The position numbers and the translations under genes were made by a program. A stretch of 64,000 nucleotides of DNA from Rhodobacteraceae bacterium Araon29 (GTDB taxonomy: Bacteria; Pseudomonadota; Alphaproteobacteria; Rhodobacterales; Rhodobacteraceae): positions 3,311,661 through 3,375,660 of the forward strand of contig CP046865.1 in the NCBI GenBank assembly GCA_039640505.1, read 5' to 3'. The notes beneath the pieces are model-generated. The model was not told the DNA's origin. It was given only the letters and a program-made list of their open reading frames with translations, and did no database searches. How positions within the stretch are numbered: the first letter of the stretch is position 1; each line of letters starts with the position of its first letter. Positions 62,391 through 64,000 of the stretch are shown here, piece by piece.

Positions 62391-63878
62391 ATGTCAAAAC
62401 TAACTTCCAAGTTTTTAACCGCCACTGCTTTGGCGATTGCCTCGGTTACCGGCACCAGTTTGGCCGCTCAGAATGAACTGACGATCGCAATTCAGCTTGA
62501 GCCACCGCATCTTGATCCCACCAGCGCAGCCGCCGGTGCGATCGACAGTGTACTTTACTCCAATGTTTTTGAAGGCCTGACGCGGTTTGCCTCGGACGGG
62601 GCGATCATTTCCGGATTGGCAAAATCATGGGATATTTCCGCAGATGGGACCGAATACACCTTTCACCTGCATAGCGGTGTGACGTTCCACGACGGCACTG
62701 CGATGGATGCCGAAGATGTAAAGTTTTCGCTTGATCGCGCGCGCGGCGAAGACAGCACCAATGCCCAAAAAGCTCTGTTTTCCGGCATCACCGATGTGAG
62801 CGTTGTCGATAGCACAACCGTCAAAGTCAATTTGGATCAGGCCAACGGCAGCTTTTTGTTCAACATGGCATGGGGGGATGCTGTAATTGTGGCCCCTGAA
62901 AGTATTGAGGGCATTAAAAATAATCCGGTCGGCACCGGCGCGTTCAAATTCGTCAACTGGGTGCAGGGCGACCGCATCGAGCTGGCGCGTAACGGCGACT
63001 ATTGGGGCGCAGCGCCCGCATTGGATGCGGCCACGTTCAAGTTCATCTCGGATCCAACGGCTGCCTTTGCAGCGGTGATGGCGCAGGATGTGGATGTCTT
63101 TGCTGGCTTCCCGGCGCCGGAAAACCTGCCACAGTTTGAAGCGGATGCACGCTTTCAGGTGCTGTCTGGTTCAACCGAGGGCGAAACCATTTTGTCGACC
63201 AACAACAAAATGCCGCCTCTGGATAATGTCAAAGTGCGCAAAGCCATTGCCCATGCGATTGATCGCCAAGCAATTATCGACGGTGCAATGTTTGGCTACG
63301 GGACCCCGATTGGCACCCATTTCGCACCGCACAACCCCGATTATGTCGATTTGACAGGAAACTCAGCCTATGACCCCGAGCTGTCCAAGCAGCTTCTGGC
63401 CGAGGCCGGCTTTCCAGACGGGTTTGAAACCACGCTCAAACTTCCACCCCCCTCATATGCACGGCGCGGCGGTGAAATTATCGCAGCGCAATTGCGCGAA
63501 GTTGGGATTGAAACCGAGATCAGCAATCTTGAGTGGGCGCAATGGCTTGAGCAGGTGTTCCGCGGCAAGGATTATGGCCTAACTATTGTCAGCCACACCG
63601 AACCGATGGACATCGGCATTTATGCGCGGCCTGAGTATTACTTCCAATACGACAACCCTGCATTCCAAGCCCTAATGACCGAACTGAATGCGGAAAGCGA
63701 TCCGGCCAAACGCAGCGCAATGTTGCAAAAGGCACAGCGGATCATTTCCGACGATTACGTCAACGGCTATCTGTTCGAGCTGGCATATTCGACCGTTGCC
63801 GATGCCAAAATACGTGGGCTTTGGGTCAATGCGCCAACTCAAGCCAATGATCTAACAGGGGTCAGTTGGGCCAACTAA
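62391..63878 (+). CDS. Periplasmic peptide-type ABC transporter substrate-binding protein (SBP_bac_5)
   Basis: A 495-residue periplasmic binding protein of the DppA/OppA family. The signal peptide ends near TSLAA (about residue 26). ELTIAIQLEPPHLDPTSAAAGAID, the family signature VFEGLTRFASDG with LAKSWDISADGTEYTFHLHSGVTFHDG, and NPVGTGAFKFVNW are in place. The C-terminal lobe has NKMPPLDNVKVRKAIAHAIDRQAII. Substrates of this family are peptides, nickel, glutathione or opines; the one here is unknown. AAAAGGAG precedes the ATG. A strong terminator follows, then the start of a permease gene. Confidence 0.93.
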   Translation: MSKLTSKFLTATALAIASVTGTSLAAQNELTIAIQLEPPHLDPTSAAAGAIDSVLYSNVFEGLTRFASDGAIISGLAKSWDISADGTEYTFHLHSGVTFHDGTAMDAEDVKFSLDRARGEDSTNAQKALFSGITDVSVVDSTTVKVNLDQANGSFLFNMAWGDAVIVAPESIEGIKNNPVGTGAFKFVNWVQGDRIELARNGDYWGAAPALDAATFKFISDPTAAFAAVMAQDVDVFAGFPAPENLPQFEADARFQVLSGSTEGETILSTNNKMPPLDNVKVRKAIAHAIDRQAIIDGAMFGYGTPIGTHFAPHNPDYVDLTGNSAYDPELSKQLLAEAGFPDGFETTLKLPPPSYARRGGEIIAAQLREVGIETEISNLEWAQWLEQVFRGKDYGLTIVSHTEPMDIGIYARPEYYFQYDNPAFQALMTELNAESDPAKRSAMLQKAQRIISDDYVNGYLFELAYSTVADAKIRGLWVNAPTQANDLTGVSWAN

Positions 63879-63905
63879 ATCGGAACATGAAGACCTAAAA
63901 TCTGT

Positions 63906-63935
63906 AAAAGGGGGCAAATCTGCCCCCTTTTTTTT
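63906..63935 (+). terminator. Rho-independent terminator between the binding-protein and permease genes
   Basis: GGGGGCA / TGCCCCC with a four-base AATC loop and flanking AAAA/TTTT is followed by eight T. Its position inside the operon would let only part of the transcripts reach the permease gene, so the binding protein is made in excess. Confidence 0.9.
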
Positions 63936-63981
63936 GCCATTTTACTGGACCTATGTTTGATCCCTGACTACGGTTTTATCT

Positions 63982-64000
63982 ATGCTGCGCTATACGCTTA
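63982..64000 (+). CDS. Start of a probable ABC permease gene (DppB-like), cut by the window edge
   Basis: Only six codons are visible (ATG CTG CGC TAT ACG CTT, MLRYTL). DppB-type permeases often begin M-L-R-Y-x-L-x-R, and such a gene is expected after a family 5 binding protein. There is no strong ribosome binding site. The call rests on position and these few residues. Confidence 0.45.

Overview
The window looks like a chromosomal segment of a marine, roseobacter-like alphaproteobacterium (Rhodobacterales). The base composition is moderate by eye. The assignment is inferred from gene content and neighbourhoods typical of that order: an atpHAGDC operon without F0 genes, ftsK-lolA, xthA next to a thioredoxin/TPR protein, a LON-domain protein and a Trm112 protein, a Porin_4-type porin, DUF1285 and DUF2125 proteins, and a MotA/MotB-like coiled-coil pair. 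There is no rRNA or tRNA gene, CRISPR array, insertion sequence or prophage that I can support. It reads as ordinary core chromosome with some accessory islets.

Layout. 1-8 kb: a truncated trypsin-like protease, the glycolate oxidase operon glcDEF, a DUF1285 protein, and an aldehyde dehydrogenase coupled to an M19 dipeptidase-like protein that lacks key metal ligands. 8-24 kb: polA, a zf-CHCC protein, an ABC ATPase with no permease beside it, a HIT hydrolase, a GT14-like glycosyltransferase facing a carbohydrate-type sulfotransferase, a PfkB kinase with nth, an Ada-like DNA repair protein, an OmpA lipoprotein, msrC with a thiolase, a STAS/HATPase partner-switch pair, a gamma-glutamyltransferase, hspQ and a lytic transglycosylase. 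24-38 kb: lolA, ftsK, a dapC-like aminotransferase, an amidase, a UbiH-type hydroxylase, Trm112, LON, cnoX-like and xthA, then a VOC gene facing soxR, a response regulator with a frameshift at its start, ribA and the PLP homeostasis gene. 38-47 kb: porin, glycosyltransferase, DUF2459 protein, leuS, holA, and a membrane-anchored alpha/beta hydrolase facing a TetR regulator. 47-64 kb: the F1 ATP synthase operon, a methyltransferase facing gloB, clpA, the MotB-like/MotA-like pair, ChaC, a DUF2125 protein, and the start of a peptide-type ABC importer operon that runs off the right edge.

Main points of interest. (1) The response regulator start is out of frame by one base in an A7 tract directly behind a good ribosome binding site. 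(2) The soxR-VOC divergent region holds a near-consensus SoxR box inside a promoter with the 19-bp spacer typical of MerR-family control. (3) The hydrolase-tetR divergent region holds two identical 13-bp inverted repeats 52 bp apart. (4) The MotA/MotB-like pair has a very long coiled coil in the MotB-like partner. (5) Two apparent active-site changes stand out: M19 without HxD, and an alpha/beta hydrolase with Cys at the nucleophile elbow. (6) An 11-bp tandem repeat family occurs at two separate intergenic sites. None of these was tested by database search; each finding states the check that would settle it.
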